A DNA stretch of 64,000 bases from contig NZ_JBPSEH010000001.1 of assembly GCF_051488685.1 (NCBI RefSeq), forward strand, positions 558,001 through 622,000. The letters are read 5' to 3'. A program made the position numbers and the translations under genes. The notes beneath the pieces are model-generated. The model was given only the letters and a program-made list of their open reading frames with translations, was not told the origin of the DNA and searched no databases. This document shows positions 32,488 to 42,323 of this stretch, one piece after another (position 1 is the first letter of the stretch; each line of letters opens with the position of its first letter). The DNA is from Melioribacter sp051488685 (GTDB lineage: Bacteria > Bacteroidota > Ignavibacteria > Ignavibacteriales > Melioribacteraceae).

Positions 32488-33573
32488 TTAGTTCAACTTT
32501 TTAATTATCGGAATCGATATTCGATTTACAAATCCACTTGAAGTTTGTTCTGCGCTGAAATAATAGTCATCTTTGAAAAGATAAGAAAGCTGGTGCTCTA
32601 CTATTTTGAGTCCCACTCCACTTTTTTCAATTTTATTGCCGTTACAATTGTGGCAATTATCCTCAATTTTTATTTCAAGTTTGTTATGATTTTTTTCTGC
32701 GGATATACAAATTATCCCCTTGCTTTTATTTTTCGAAATGCCATGTCGAATTGAGTTTTCGACTAACGGTTGAAGAATAAAAGGCGGAATAAGTGCATCA
32801 AGCAACGTTTCATCAATAGCGTATTTAATTTCCAGTCGTTCACTGAGCCTAACTTTTTCAATTTGTAAGTAAGTTTGCACAAATGAAATTTCCTCGTGGA
32901 GCGTTACAAATTCATTCGTTCCTTCTTCTGCAGCTTTTCGGAACAATGCGCGTAAATTTTCAATAACCTCGATCGCTTTTTCTTTTTCCCTTTTTAAAAT
33001 AAGAGTGGATATTGTGTTGAATGTATTAAAAATGAAATGTGGATGAAATTGATTTTTCAATCTTTTCAAACGCACAGCAGCAAGTTCGGATTTCAATTTC
33101 CACATTTCGATTTCTTCTTCTTCATACTTTTTGCGGGATTCGGTAATATTTATACCAACAGAAATTACAAAAAAGACTACCAGATCGACCCAAGCCCACT
33201 GACTTCTGAATATTCTTTTGTAAATCAATGTTTTCACATCGAGAAAATCGAGAAATCCATATATAATGATCGCCGACAAAATTTGGTGCAACGAGACAAT
33301 TATCAGCGGTAGTAAGAAGTACAAAAATACTTTGCCAGCGATTCTATTTTTGCCAAATCTTTCAAATGCAAAGAAAAGAAGGGGAGTTATAAACAACCAG
33401 TAATACCAGTAAACTAAATTAAACGAAATGTGCCAGATCAAACTGAAACTCTGATTTGCTTCGGGATCAAATACTAAATAATGCTGTATTGCAACAATTA
33501 GAGCAATTATTGTAAGTGCCGTCAGCTCAATTATTACAAGATGCGAATAATATTCGTTTTTCAATTTCATCAT
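32488..33573 (-). CDS. LytS-type membrane sensor histidine kinase
   Basis: Kinase of 361 residues. Four N-terminal membrane segments (roughly 12-140) lead to the His_kinase domain with KNQFHPHFIFNTFNTISTL near residue 175 and the helix VTLHEEISFVQTYLQIEKVRL. The ATPase part shows LQPLVENSIRHGISKN (N box) and EKSGVGLKIVEHQLSYLF (G box). It pairs with the LytTR regulator at 30736. A Cys-x-x-Cys (NCHNC-type, DNCHNCNGNK) sits between the boxes and is unusual. It begins inside the stop of the serine hydrolase gene (ATGA). Confidence 0.92.
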   Translation of the reverse strand: MMKLKNEYYSHLVIIELTALTIIALIVAIQHYLVFDPEANQSFSLIWHISFNLVYWYYWLFITPLLFFAFERFGKNRIAGKVFLYFLLPLIIVSLHQILSAIIIYGFLDFLDVKTLIYKRIFRSQWAWVDLVVFFVISVGINITESRKKYEEEEIEMWKLKSELAAVRLKRLKNQFHPHFIFNTFNTISTLILKREKEKAIEVIENLRALFRKAAEEGTNEFVTLHEEISFVQTYLQIEKVRLSERLEIKYAIDETLLDALIPPFILQPLVENSIRHGISKNKSKGIICISAEKNHNKLEIKIEDNCHNCNGNKIEKSGVGLKIVEHQLSYLFKDDYYFSAEQTSSGFVNRISIPIIKKLN

Positions 33574-34550
33574 TTATGGTTAAGCAAGAACTTATCGATC
33601 AAATCAAATACCACATAAGTTGAAGCAAGCACATTCCATCGGGAAGTGTTTACAACAACCACCTTTAATTCTGGTATTACAATTAAAAATTGTCCTCCCC
33701 ATCCAGCAGCCAGATAAGAATTATATTTACCGAATTTTCGAGTATGCCAGTGATATCCGTAACCGCCAATTTGCTCGAATCCGTCAAAATATTTTCTGGT
33801 CGATTTCTCAATCCACTTGCCGCTTACTATCACTTTGTTTTCCCACACTCCTTCGTTTAGCAACATAATTCCAATTTTTAGCAAGTCTTTCGGCTTCATC
33901 CACAGCTCAGAATTTCCTTTATAAATTCCATCTCTGGCTTTCGACCATTTTATGTCGTTAATTCCAAGCGGATTAAATAAGTATTTGCGTGCAAATTCAA
34001 GAGTACTCATTCGTGATGTCCGCGTAATTATGACCGAAAGCAAGTGGGACAAACCACTGTTGTAATTCCATTTATCGCCCGGATTATTCTCAAGTGGAAC
34101 ATTATTAATCAAATATAAAGCCGGATTTTCGCTATTGTCCCATCCACTTCTTATTTTACCGCCAAGGTTATTCCACTTGAAACCCGCAGACATAGTAAGC
34201 AAATCTCTAATAGTAATTTCGAACTTGCGTTTATCGCGTATTCCTGCAAACAATTCCGGCAGCAGCTCAGATACTCTGACATATTCATTCTCGATGTACC
34301 CTTTGTCGATGGCAATTCCTATAAGTAATGAAATAATACTTTTAGTCACAGATTTAAGATTGTTCAGCTTTTCCGAATCAAAATTATTAAAGTAATGCTC
34401 ATAGAGAATATTTCCATCATTATAGATTATTATAGAGTGAGTTAATGGATTTGATTTGTTGTACTCTTTGATATATCGGTCGAGCTCTTGAATCTGCGCA
34501 TTAATATTAATCATACAAATAACAAGGACAATAAAAATTTTCAGTTTCAT
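33570..34550 (-). CDS. exported serine hydrolase, beta-lactamase/class C family
   Basis: Protein of 326 residues with a signal peptide (MKLKIFIVLVICMININAQ). The active-site Ser-x-x-Lys is SVTKSIISLLIGIAIDKG near residue 87; the Tyr motif is DKWNYNSGLSHLL near residue 160; and a C-terminal GYGYHWHTRKFG and AAGWGGQFLIVIPELKVVVV complete the pattern of the class C beta-lactamase-like fold. Members include esterases, amide hydrolases and D-peptidases, so the substrate is open. It overlaps the LytS kinase gene by 4 bases and follows a haem-binding-domain protein. Confidence 0.85.
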   Translation of the reverse strand: MKLKIFIVLVICMININAQIQELDRYIKEYNKSNPLTHSIIIYNDGNILYEHYFNNFDSEKLNNLKSVTKSIISLLIGIAIDKGYIENEYVRVSELLPELFAGIRDKRKFEITIRDLLTMSAGFKWNNLGGKIRSGWDNSENPALYLINNVPLENNPGDKWNYNSGLSHLLSVIITRTSRMSTLEFARKYLFNPLGINDIKWSKARDGIYKGNSELWMKPKDLLKIGIMLLNEGVWENKVIVSGKWIEKSTRKYFDGFEQIGGYGYHWHTRKFGKYNSYLAAGWGGQFLIVIPELKVVVVNTSRWNVLASTYVVFDLIDKFLLNHK

Positions 34551-34567
34551 TATTTATGCAGCTGATA

Positions 34568-34993
34568 TTAATAACCGAGCGCCCATTTTTTAATAATACT
34601 TTTTTTAATAAAGTCGAGTTTAACATTTGGCCTGGTTAAAGTATAAACATATTTAGGCATTTTATCGTTTTCAATTTCCTCCCATAATTCTTTCTTGAGA
34701 TGCGATTTCTTATTAGCATCGTATGTTTCCCACTCGGAAAAATTTAATTCACTTCTGCCCTCTTTTACATCTTTTTCGATCAGCAAAGAAAAAGGTGCGA
34801 TATAAGAATACCACGGCCATTTAGTTTCATTCGAATGGCAGTCATAACACGACTCTTTCAATATATTTTTAACTTCCTGAGGTGCTTTCAAGTCTCCTTT
34901 TACCAATGGGTTTTTACGGTCTACCTTAATAAATTGAATGCCGATCAAACCCACTGTCAGTATAACAATGAATATTTTTATATAAAGTTTCAT
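34568..34993 (-). CDS. haem-binding domain protein (cytochrome c-like)
   Basis: Protein of 141 residues with one N-terminal membrane anchor or signal (IKIFIVILTVGLIGIQFI) and a single c-type haem site CYDCH near residue 50. The surrounding SCYDCHSNETKWPWYSYIAPFSLLIEKDVKEGR is the hallmark of the haem-binding domain family common in Bacteroidota. Probably periplasmic, anchored in the inner membrane. GGAGGAATA precedes the ATG. First gene of the operon that includes serine hydrolase, LytS, pseudokinase and LytTR regulator. Confidence 0.87.
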   Translation of the reverse strand: MKLYIKIFIVILTVGLIGIQFIKVDRKNPLVKGDLKAPQEVKNILKESCYDCHSNETKWPWYSYIAPFSLLIEKDVKEGRSELNFSEWETYDANKKSHLKKELWEEIENDKMPKYVYTLTRPNVKLDFIKKSIIKKWALGY

Positions 34994-35104
34994 TATTCCT
35001 CCTTATGAGTCATGTTCAATATAAAACATTTACCGTACTATTATCAATCGTTTATGATTTTTATTTAGATGTTCGTAATTTTGTTATCATCAAACACGGA
35101 TTCG

Positions 35105-35704
35105 ATGTATAAAAAACTACCACTGTCGTTTTACAGACGCGATGTGCATACAGTTGCCCGCGAATTGCTTGGCAAAGTTTTTATTAAAAATGAAAAGAAT
35201 GCCATTCTCTCCGGCATCATAGTAGAAGTTGAAGCCTACGACGGACGTATCGATATGGCGGCTCACTCTTACAATGGCAAAACCCAGAGGAATAAGGTAA
35301 TGTTCGAAGGCGGTGGAAATCTATATGTTTATTTCACATACGGAATGCATTTTTGTGCTAATGTTGTAACTGGCAATGAAGGCGAGGGATCTGCAGTTTT
35401 AATTCGCGCAGTCGAACCACTCGAAGGAATTAACATAATGGCTTTAAATCGATTTGGCAAAACTGAAATTACCGAACGGGAAAAACTAAACTTAACAAGC
35501 GGTCCAGCAAAATTTTGCAAGGCATTTAACATCGACAAAACATACAACGGCATTCCCTTGATCGGAGATCTGATCTTTATTGCTGAAGGAGAAAGTCCAG
35601 ACCCTGAAAACATCGCAGTTACAAAAAGAATAGGCATTAAAAAGTCAGCTGAGCTTGAATGGCGCTATTATATCAAGAACAATCGATACGTCTCTTCAAA
35701 ATGA
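35105..35704 (+). CDS. DNA-3-methyladenine glycosylase (AAG/Mpg family)
   Basis: Base-excision repair enzyme of about 199 residues, removing alkylated purines. Features: FYRRDVHTVARELLGKVFI, the catalytic Glu in IIVEVEAYDGRIDMAAHSYNGKTQRN, the YVYFTYGMHFCANVV intercalation strand with Tyr residues, VLIRAVEPLEGI, and TSGPAKFCKAFNID. The ATG at 35105 gives the usual N-terminus; an in-frame ATG at 35069 would add 12 residues. The next gene starts inside its stop (ATGA). Confidence 0.92.
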   Translation: MYKKLPLSFYRRDVHTVARELLGKVFIKNEKNAILSGIIVEVEAYDGRIDMAAHSYNGKTQRNKVMFEGGGNLYVYFTYGMHFCANVVTGNEGEGSAVLIRAVEPLEGINIMALNRFGKTEITEREKLNLTSGPAKFCKAFNIDKTYNGIPLIGDLIFIAEGESPDPENIAVTKRIGIKKSAELEWRYYIKNNRYVSSK

Positions 35705-36723
35705 ATAAGCCCGAAAATATATTAATTATCAGAACAGATAGAATCGGCGACGTTACGTTAACCCTTCCAATGGCTTACGTTATCAAAAAATTTTATCCCG
35801 ATTCTAAAGTTACCTTTTTAGTAAGAGAATATACCAGACCACTTGTAGACAATAACAAATACATCGACGAAGTGCTTATTTTAAAAGAGAAGAATGGCCG
35901 ACTAATATTCAGAGAGAACCTCAACCTGCTGAAAAATTTCGATACTTGCTTTCTTGTCCATCCTACTTTTAAGCTTGCCACATTAATATTAATGGCGGGC
36001 ATTAAAGTTCGAATTGGAACAGGCTATCGCTGGTATTCTTTTTTATTTAACAAGAAAGTTTATGAACACCGCAAATATGCCGGAAAGCATGAACTCGAAT
36101 TCAACCTGTCGATGCTCAAACTAATTGGCATCAGTTATGATATAAATATTGACAGAGTTGACTTCGGATTGAAACCAGATATGACGGTATTAGAGAATGT
36201 AAAAATGGTTCTCAACAAAAGGGGAATAAACATAAATTCAAAGATAATAATTATTCATCCCGGCAGTGGGGGAAGCTCGGTCGATCTACCCGTCGATAAG
36301 ATGAAACTATTAATTGCAAAATTATCTGAAGTAGACGGCATTGAGATTTTAATCACAGGTAGCAAATCGGAAGCGGAACTTTGCAATAGTTTAATTGTAA
36401 GCGACAAAACAAAAAACCTGGCGGGAATTTTTAATCTGAACGAATTAATCGCTCTAATAAATTTATCTGATATTTTAATAGCAAATTCAACTGGCCCGAT
36501 TCACATTGCAGCTGCTCTGGATAAATTCGTCGTCGGATTTTATCCCAAAGTAGTTTCCTGCTCAGCTGAACGATGGGGTCCTTATACGAGAAATAGAGCC
36601 GTATTCAAACCGGAGACGGAATGCAGCAATTGTAGTATTAAAAAATGTTTACATACAAATTGCATGGCAACTATCGACATTGATAAAGTATTCAATGTCA
36701 TAGCTAATAAATTGAGTGTATAG
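35701..36723 (+). CDS. glycosyltransferase family 9 (heptosyltransferase-like)
   Basis: Cytoplasmic lipopolysaccharide-core type transferase of 340 residues. The opening NILIIRTDRIGDVTLTLPMAYVIKK is diagnostic of GT9, followed by IIIHPGSGGSSVDLPVDKM near residue 180 and the donor-binding NLNELIALINLSDILIANSTGPIHIAAAL near residue 245. A late Cys cluster (CSNCSIKKCLHTNC) may bind metal, as seen in several heptosyltransferases. Start at 35701 overlaps the glycosylase stop; frame continues upstream to 35659 but lies within that gene. Points to a Gram-negative outer membrane with LPS core sugars. Confidence 0.9.
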   Translation: MNKPENILIIRTDRIGDVTLTLPMAYVIKKFYPDSKVTFLVREYTRPLVDNNKYIDEVLILKEKNGRLIFRENLNLLKNFDTCFLVHPTFKLATLILMAGIKVRIGTGYRWYSFLFNKKVYEHRKYAGKHELEFNLSMLKLIGISYDINIDRVDFGLKPDMTVLENVKMVLNKRGININSKIIIIHPGSGGSSVDLPVDKMKLLIAKLSEVDGIEILITGSKSEAELCNSLIVSDKTKNLAGIFNLNELIALINLSDILIANSTGPIHIAAALDKFVVGFYPKVVSCSAERWGPYTRNRAVFKPETECSNCSIKKCLHTNCMATIDIDKVFNVIANKLSV

Positions 36724-36724
36724 A

Positions 36725-37528
36725 ATGGACAATAAATTAGAAGACATCATCAAAATTTTAGTGGTCGCTTTTATTTTTGCATACAATATAAATTATGCAC
36801 AAAATAGAAATAACGAATTCAGAGAAATCAAGAATGATGCGTTTACCACCGGTGAAATTCTAAGATTCGAAGTTAGATACGGTTTTATTACGGCAGGCAT
36901 TGCCGAATTTTCAATACCGCGTATGGTCAAAATAGCAGGCCGAGAAGCATACAACGTTGTCTTTAAGGTTAATTCTATTCCCGCCTTCGATATGTTTTAC
37001 AAAGTCCGGGATCGTTACGAAACATATATCGACAAGGAAGGAATATTTCCCTGGCGATTCGAACAGCACATACGAGAAGGAGGATACTCGCGCGATTTTT
37101 CGGCATTCTTCGACCAAAGACGTGGCATTGCAAGAACCTCAGAGGGCTCTTATGAAATTCCCAAATATGTTAATGATATTGTTTCTGCATTTTATTTTAC
37201 CAGAACTTATGATTTTTCCAGTCTTAAACCCGGAGAAAAAATTCAACTCGAAAACTTTTACAAAGATAAGGTATATCCTCTCGATGTAATTTACCGTGGC
37301 AAGGAAAAAATTAGCGTCGATGCCGGAACTTTCAAATGTATAATTCTTGAACCGATAATCCGCGAGGGTGGACTATTCAAAAGCGAAGGCACAATCGTTA
37401 TCTGGTTAACAGACGACGAATTGAAAATTCCGGTTAAGGTTAAAACGAAAATATTGATTGGTTCAATTGATGCCGACCTGATTTATTACGAAGGACTAAA
37501 GTCTAGACCAAAATCGAAGATTAATTAA
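36725..37528 (+). CDS. DUF3108 family exported protein
   Basis: Protein of about 267 residues with a signal-like N-terminus (IIKILVVAFIFAYNINYAQ). The mature part has the DUF3108 pattern: FTTGEILRFEVRYGFITAGIAEFSI, FYKVRDRYETYIDKEGIFPWRFEQHIREGGY, then VNDIVSAFYFTRTYDFSSLKPGE and FKCIILEPIIREGGLFKSEGTIVIWLTDDE. Function unknown; members are periplasmic beta-rich proteins common in Bacteroidota and proteobacteria. It starts one base after the glycosyltransferase stop. A GTG at 36716 is an alternative start. Confidence 0.82.
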   Translation: MDNKLEDIIKILVVAFIFAYNINYAQNRNNEFREIKNDAFTTGEILRFEVRYGFITAGIAEFSIPRMVKIAGREAYNVVFKVNSIPAFDMFYKVRDRYETYIDKEGIFPWRFEQHIREGGYSRDFSAFFDQRRGIARTSEGSYEIPKYVNDIVSAFYFTRTYDFSSLKPGEKIQLENFYKDKVYPLDVIYRGKEKISVDAGTFKCIILEPIIREGGLFKSEGTIVIWLTDDELKIPVKVKTKILIGSIDADLIYYEGLKSRPKSKIN

Positions 37529-37533
37529 GTAAT

Positions 37534-40500
37534 TTATTTTTGGGCGAACTGAATTGTAAAATAAAATTTTGTTCCTTTACCGGGTTCACTTTCAACCCAT
37601 ATTTTACCGCCGTTGTTTTCGACGTGTTCTTTACACAGTATCAATCCAAGTCCCGTCCCCTTTTCGCCCTGCGTACCTCTTTTGGTAAAATTATCATTTG
37701 GATCGAAAATTCTATTTATTTCTCTCTGCTCTATTCCAATGCCACTATCCTCAACACATACTTCGAGATAACCATCGTTCGTAGTACTTGTTTTAATGAT
37801 TACATTACTGTTCGAATAAGAAAATTTTATTGCATTCGAAATCAAATTGAGAAGTACAGACTCGATTGCTGTTTTATCCGCATAAACACTTTTCTTGCTA
37901 CCCGGAATATATTTAATCATAATATTTTTTTGTTCTGCATACGTTCGAAGCAGCGTAATAATATTGTTAATCGATTCCGAGATATCGAATTCTATTTTTC
38001 GATATTCAATTCGACCGGCTTGAATCCGAGCCCATGCAAGTAAATTTTCAATTAAATTATTCAACAAAAGCGTTGAATTCTTTATCAAATTTATTAGTTC
38101 ATCTATTTCGTCGTCTTTCAATTCCTTTCTACTATTCATCAGAAAATCGGCAGACGAAGCAATTGAATAGAGTGGATTTCTGAGGTCGTGAGATATAATC
38201 GAGAAGAGTTTGTCTTTGGTCCTATTTAATTCTTCCAGTTTTCCAGCATATTCTTTTAATTCTTTCTGTACGGCTTCCTTCGCTCTAATTTCATTTTTTA
38301 ATTCTTCTGTACGAATTTCGACGATCCTTTCTAAGAGCGCAGTTTGTTTTTCCTGTTTATGGAGTCGCCATTTAATTGCAAGATAAACTAAAACTATCAA
38401 TAATAACGGCACAATGATTTTGAAATATATAGTTTGATAAATTGCTGGCGGTATGTAAATGGATACTTTCGCTTCCTGACTTCCCCAAACATTATACTGA
38501 TTCGAAGACGTGATTCTGAAAACATATTCTCCGGGTTCGAGGTTATAATAAATTACACTTCTCCTATTTTCCCATATTTTCCACTCATCTTCATAGCCTT
38601 CGAGTTTGTACTTATATTTTATTTTTTCCGGTTTGTAAAAAGAAGGCGCTATAAAATCAAATCGAATTATAGAAGTGCCCACAGGGGCTTTCATACTTCT
38701 CGTAATTTCGAAGGGTACAAAATTGAACAATACCCTTTTGATTTTAACTGGAGGTACATAATCACTGTAAGGCTTTAAATTTGGATCGATTGAAATTGCT
38801 CCCTGAAGAGTGGGGAACCAGATTTTTCCCGATGAATCGAGGGCCACGGCTCCCTGGACTCCTCCGTTGCATTCGTCATTTTTCATACCATCTTCAGTTC
38901 CGTATTTTTCTGCATTGACCAACTTGATTTTTCCATCGGCAACTTTATTGAGTTTGATCTTACTCACTTTAAATATGCCGTTATTGCTGCTTCCCCAGAT
39001 GAAACCATTGCCATCCTCCACAATAGCATGTACTGCATCGGTCGGCAATCCCTCCCGTCTCGTTATCTGTCTAACTTTTCCATCTTTGATTCTGAGTATC
39101 CCGCTGCCACTTGTTGCAATCCAGAGAGTTCCGGATTTATCACAAATGATATGACGTATTAAATTCGAAGGAAAGCCGTTCGATTCTTCGTAGTATTTGT
39201 ATGTTCCGTTATTATAAATAATGAATCCGTTGCCGGCCGTCCCAAGAAGTAGATTCCCTCTGTCGTCCTCGGTTATAAAGCGTACACGCAAAAGCGATGA
39301 TTTTTCGTCAACAGATTTTTTAATTAGTTTTCCGTTGCCGTATAAAAACAATCCCCCGCCGTCAGTACCCACCCAAAGATTTCCTTTCTTATCGACGTAA
39401 AGCGCATATATCTCATTGCAATTATTACACACATATCGTTTCACTTTACCTAATTTACCGTCGATAAAATAATAGAGCCCTTTGTTTGTACCTACCCACA
39501 AAGTATCGTTCCTTATAGCATAGGTTTGTATCATTAAGTCAGGCTCTCTGTTATAAATATAATTGTACACCTTCCCGTCGACTATTCTCGTAATGTTATT
39601 AGTACGCGAACCTATCCAAACGCCTTTTTTGTCAGCTATTACTGAAAGAACAAAATTTTCGGGTAAACCTTCTTCTTTTGCAAAAGTTGTTATAATCCCT
39701 TCGTGAATTTTATAGAGACCATTACTGTAAGTGCCCAGCCATAAATTATTTTCTTTGTCGAAATAGAGATCGATTATACTATTATAATTCGTCTGAGAGG
39801 ATAAAATAAAACTATCGACCTGTCCTTCGTTGAACCTATAAAGCCCGTTCTGCGCACCAATATAAATTACGCCGTTTTCGTCTTCTTCGAAATCGAGAGC
39901 AGACAATCGTTTTAATTTGTCCTTCCCCTTAAAATAGACCGGCTTACCGTCTTTTATTAATTCAATGCCTGAATTAAACGTCCCCACCCACAACTGTCTT
40001 TTACTATCTAAGTAAACCGACCTTACAGAATTACTCAACAATCCCTGTTTCGTGGTAATAGCGCTAAACTTAATTCTACTGCGGTCATATTCTACAACAT
40101 TAACGCCACCTCCACGAGTTGCCAGATAAACTTTTCCTTTTTGATTACCTGAAATTTTATAAATATAATCGTTTGTTAATCCATCTTTCACCCTATAACA
40201 TTTTACTTTATCCATATCGATTATATTCAAACCGTTCGACGTCCCAGCCCATATTCTTCCATATTCATCCTCGAATAGAGTGCGTACAGAATTGTTCGAA
40301 AGCCCATTGCTTAAGTCGAACAATTTAATTTCACTTTCAGAATATTTTAATAATCCGCCGAATGTAGCTACCCAATATGTGCCTCTTGAGTCCTGCAGCA
40401 TTGCAACTACAAGATTATTTTTCATCAAGTCGATATTTTCCGAGCTGAAGACTTCAAAACGAACGCCGTCATATCTGACAAATCCCTCCTCAGTACCGAA

Positions 40501-40704
40501 CCAGATAAATCCATCCTTCGATTGCATAATACCATAAACAGAATTCTGTGGAAGTCCTTCATTATTTGTCCACTTTTCGATAACGTACTGGCTAAATTTC
40601 TTGGAAGGATCTAATGATTGTCCGACATTTATATGAACGATAAAAGTAAAGACAATTACCGTTCTGATTACCAACTGATAATGTTTGATTAAATTGTAGT
40701 TCAT
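37534..40704 (-). CDS. propeller-type sensor histidine kinase
   Basis: Sensor of 1056 residues. A signal/anchor segment is followed by two seven-bladed propeller domains made of Reg_prop repeats (GLPQNSVYGIMQSKDGFIWFGTEEGFVRYDG and many LWVGT/IWAGT repeats) over residues 30-660. A Y_Y_Y beta domain (KYKYKLEGYEDEWKIW) follows at about 665-745, one membrane helix at 755-780, and a coiled linker. The HisKA domain has FSIISHDLRNPLYSI (His near residue 837), and the ATPase has LISNAIKFSYSNSN and KGTGLGLILCKEH. The receiver and AraC output domains of classical hybrid HTCS proteins are absent, so a separate regulator must act downstream. Carbohydrate sensing is typical of the family. Confidence 0.93.
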   Translation of the reverse strand: MNYNLIKHYQLVIRTVIVFTFIVHINVGQSLDPSKKFSQYVIEKWTNNEGLPQNSVYGIMQSKDGFIWFGTEEGFVRYDGVRFEVFSSENIDLMKNNLVVAMLQDSRGTYWVATFGGLLKYSESEIKLFDLSNGLSNNSVRTLFEDEYGRIWAGTSNGLNIIDMDKVKCYRVKDGLTNDYIYKISGNQKGKVYLATRGGGVNVVEYDRSRIKFSAITTKQGLLSNSVRSVYLDSKRQLWVGTFNSGIELIKDGKPVYFKGKDKLKRLSALDFEEDENGVIYIGAQNGLYRFNEGQVDSFILSSQTNYNSIIDLYFDKENNLWLGTYSNGLYKIHEGIITTFAKEEGLPENFVLSVIADKKGVWIGSRTNNITRIVDGKVYNYIYNREPDLMIQTYAIRNDTLWVGTNKGLYYFIDGKLGKVKRYVCNNCNEIYALYVDKKGNLWVGTDGGGLFLYGNGKLIKKSVDEKSSLLRVRFITEDDRGNLLLGTAGNGFIIYNNGTYKYYEESNGFPSNLIRHIICDKSGTLWIATSGSGILRIKDGKVRQITRREGLPTDAVHAIVEDGNGFIWGSSNNGIFKVSKIKLNKVADGKIKLVNAEKYGTEDGMKNDECNGGVQGAVALDSSGKIWFPTLQGAISIDPNLKPYSDYVPPVKIKRVLFNFVPFEITRSMKAPVGTSIIRFDFIAPSFYKPEKIKYKYKLEGYEDEWKIWENRRSVIYYNLEPGEYVFRITSSNQYNVWGSQEAKVSIYIPPAIYQTIYFKIIVPLLLIVLVYLAIKWRLHKQEKQTALLERIVEIRTEELKNEIRAKEAVQKELKEYAGKLEELNRTKDKLFSIISHDLRNPLYSIASSADFLMNSRKELKDDEIDELINLIKNSTLLLNNLIENLLAWARIQAGRIEYRKIEFDISESINNIITLLRTYAEQKNIMIKYIPGSKKSVYADKTAIESVLLNLISNAIKFSYSNSNVIIKTSTTNDGYLEVCVEDSGIGIEQREINRIFDPNDNFTKRGTQGEKGTGLGLILCKEHVENNGGKIWVESEPGKGTKFYFTIQFAQK

Positions 40705-40863
40705 AATTTTCTCATATCTTCACACAATTTCCCCCACTTAACCATATCTAAAACTCAATTTTACAAACATCGTAATCTATCCCTTTTATTATCGTAGTGA
40801 TTTTATAAAAGTTTAATCGAACTTAATCAATTACTCTTAATTTTATTATTTTTGCATCAAAAA

Positions 40864-41502
40864 ATGCTTAATAAATACAGACATATAATCTGGGACTGGA
40901 ACGGAACAATTTTAAACGACGTCGATCTGGGAATTGAAATTATCAACCGGCTCCTACGCGAAAGGAACCTACCGAACATAACAAAAGAAATTTATAAAGA
41001 CGTCTTTACAATTCCCGTTAAAGATTATTATGCAAAGCTTGGGTTCGATTTCGAAAAGGAGCCATTTGAAGTTATAGGCAGGCTCTGGATTGAAGAATAT
41101 GAAAAAAGAAAATACGAATGTTCAATTTATGACGGCGTTCTCGATGTAATGGAAAGAATTAGAAACAACTCAGTCGAACAATCGATACTTTCTGCTTACT
41201 CACAACACACACTCGAAGAAATGGCAATGCGTCTTGGCATCGATAAATATTGTAGCCACATAGTAGGACTCGATAATATTTATGCCGCGGGAAAACTTCA
41301 TCTTGGACTCGAATTACTCAAAAAGATTGGAAACGGCAATGGCAGGCTATTGCTTATTGGCGACACACTGCACGATTTTGAAGTGGCAAAAGCTATTGGT
41401 GCCGACTGCATTCTATTGTCAACAGGACACCAGTCGAAGAAAGTATTAAAATCGGCTGGAGTTAAAGTTATAGATGATATCCGTGAACTTCTCAATTATT
41501 AA
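40864..41502 (+). CDS. HAD family hydrolase, phosphoglycolate phosphatase-like
   Basis: Phosphatase-like protein of 212 residues. Motif I is IIWDWNGTILND with nucleophile Asp11; the acid/base position two residues on is Asn, a variant seen in the DWNGT subgroup. Motif II is near QSILSAYSQHT, motif III lysine near HLGLELLKKIG, and motif IV is LLIGDTLHDFEVAKAIGAD. The cap domain is helical (40-120). The start is taken as ATG 40864; a TTG lies 12 bases upstream. It converges on the M23 peptidase gene with overlapping stops (TTAA at 41499-41502). Confidence 0.85.
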   Translation: MLNKYRHIIWDWNGTILNDVDLGIEIINRLLRERNLPNITKEIYKDVFTIPVKDYYAKLGFDFEKEPFEVIGRLWIEEYEKRKYECSIYDGVLDVMERIRNNSVEQSILSAYSQHTLEEMAMRLGIDKYCSHIVGLDNIYAAGKLHLGLELLKKIGNGNGRLLLIGDTLHDFEVAKAIGADCILLSTGHQSKKVLKSAGVKVIDDIRELLNY

Positions 41503-42314
41503 TTTGCGCTGAGATTCAAGATACTCAGCGGGTCAATTCTCTTGGAATACCATTGTACTCCCCAGTGGAGATGTGGTCCGGTCGACCGCCCTGTCGATCC
41601 AACTTCGCCAATCACTTCACCTTTTTTAACTAATTGACCATCAGTAACGTACAATTTATTCAGATGCAGATAAATTGTATTTAAGCCCAGCCCGTGATCG
41701 ATTAAAACAAAATTGCCGTTGAAATAGAAATCTTCTCCCGCCAGAACAACGATACCGTCTGCAGCCGCTTTTACCTGAGTGCCTACTTCTACATCTCCGA
41801 TATCAATTCCATTATGAGGCTTCTTAGGAATCCCATTGAGAATTCTCTGACTACCAAAAACAGCTGTAATTTCGCCACCTTCCACCGGCATAACAAATCC
41901 GTCATCGAACATCATCGAATCGATCTGCCCAATTTTTTTGCGGGCTTCTTTCATAATCTCCAACTCCCGATCTATTCTTTCCATATCTTCCTCAGGAGGA
42001 TCTACGTATTTATCTTTGATTTTCAAGCGCTGAATTTCATATTTCCGTTTTTTAATGGTTAGTTTCTTAGTTTTAATTGTACCGTCTTTGAATTTGATTT
42101 TTAATGTCCTTAACCCTTTTTCGTTCCTGTCGAAGCCAATTACAAATCTACCGTTTTTATCTACCGGGATCGGCTTTTTATTCAGATATACTTCCACTAC
42201 ATTCTCTCCACTTCCAATTATAATTGAGCCCTGGACAGCTTCGCCGCTCAATTTATAATTCTGTGCACTACAGATAATAGACAACAACAAGAAAACCGAA
42301 AAAAATAGTCTCAT
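41499..42314 (-). CDS. M23 family metallopeptidase (LytM-like)
   Basis: Exported protein of 271 residues with signal peptide MRLFFSVFLLLSIICSAQ. An N-terminal beta domain and a basic helical linker (residues 75-135) precede the peptidase domain. Zinc ligands are in KPHNGIDIG near residue 167 and HLHWGVQW near residue 250, with IDHGLGLNTIYLHL between. All metal-binding residues are present, so it is likely active on peptidoglycan cross-links rather than a scaffold. It shares direction with the TPR gene at 42324, 9 bases away. Confidence 0.9.
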   Translation of the reverse strand: MRLFFSVFLLLSIICSAQNYKLSGEAVQGSIIIGSGENVVEVYLNKKPIPVDKNGRFVIGFDRNEKGLRTLKIKFKDGTIKTKKLTIKKRKYEIQRLKIKDKYVDPPEEDMERIDRELEIMKEARKKIGQIDSMMFDDGFVMPVEGGEITAVFGSQRILNGIPKKPHNGIDIGDVEVGTQVKAAADGIVVLAGEDFYFNGNFVLIDHGLGLNTIYLHLNKLYVTDGQLVKKGEVIGEVGSTGRSTGPHLHWGVQWYSKRIDPLSILNLSAN

Positions 42315-42323
42315 TTTTTCACC

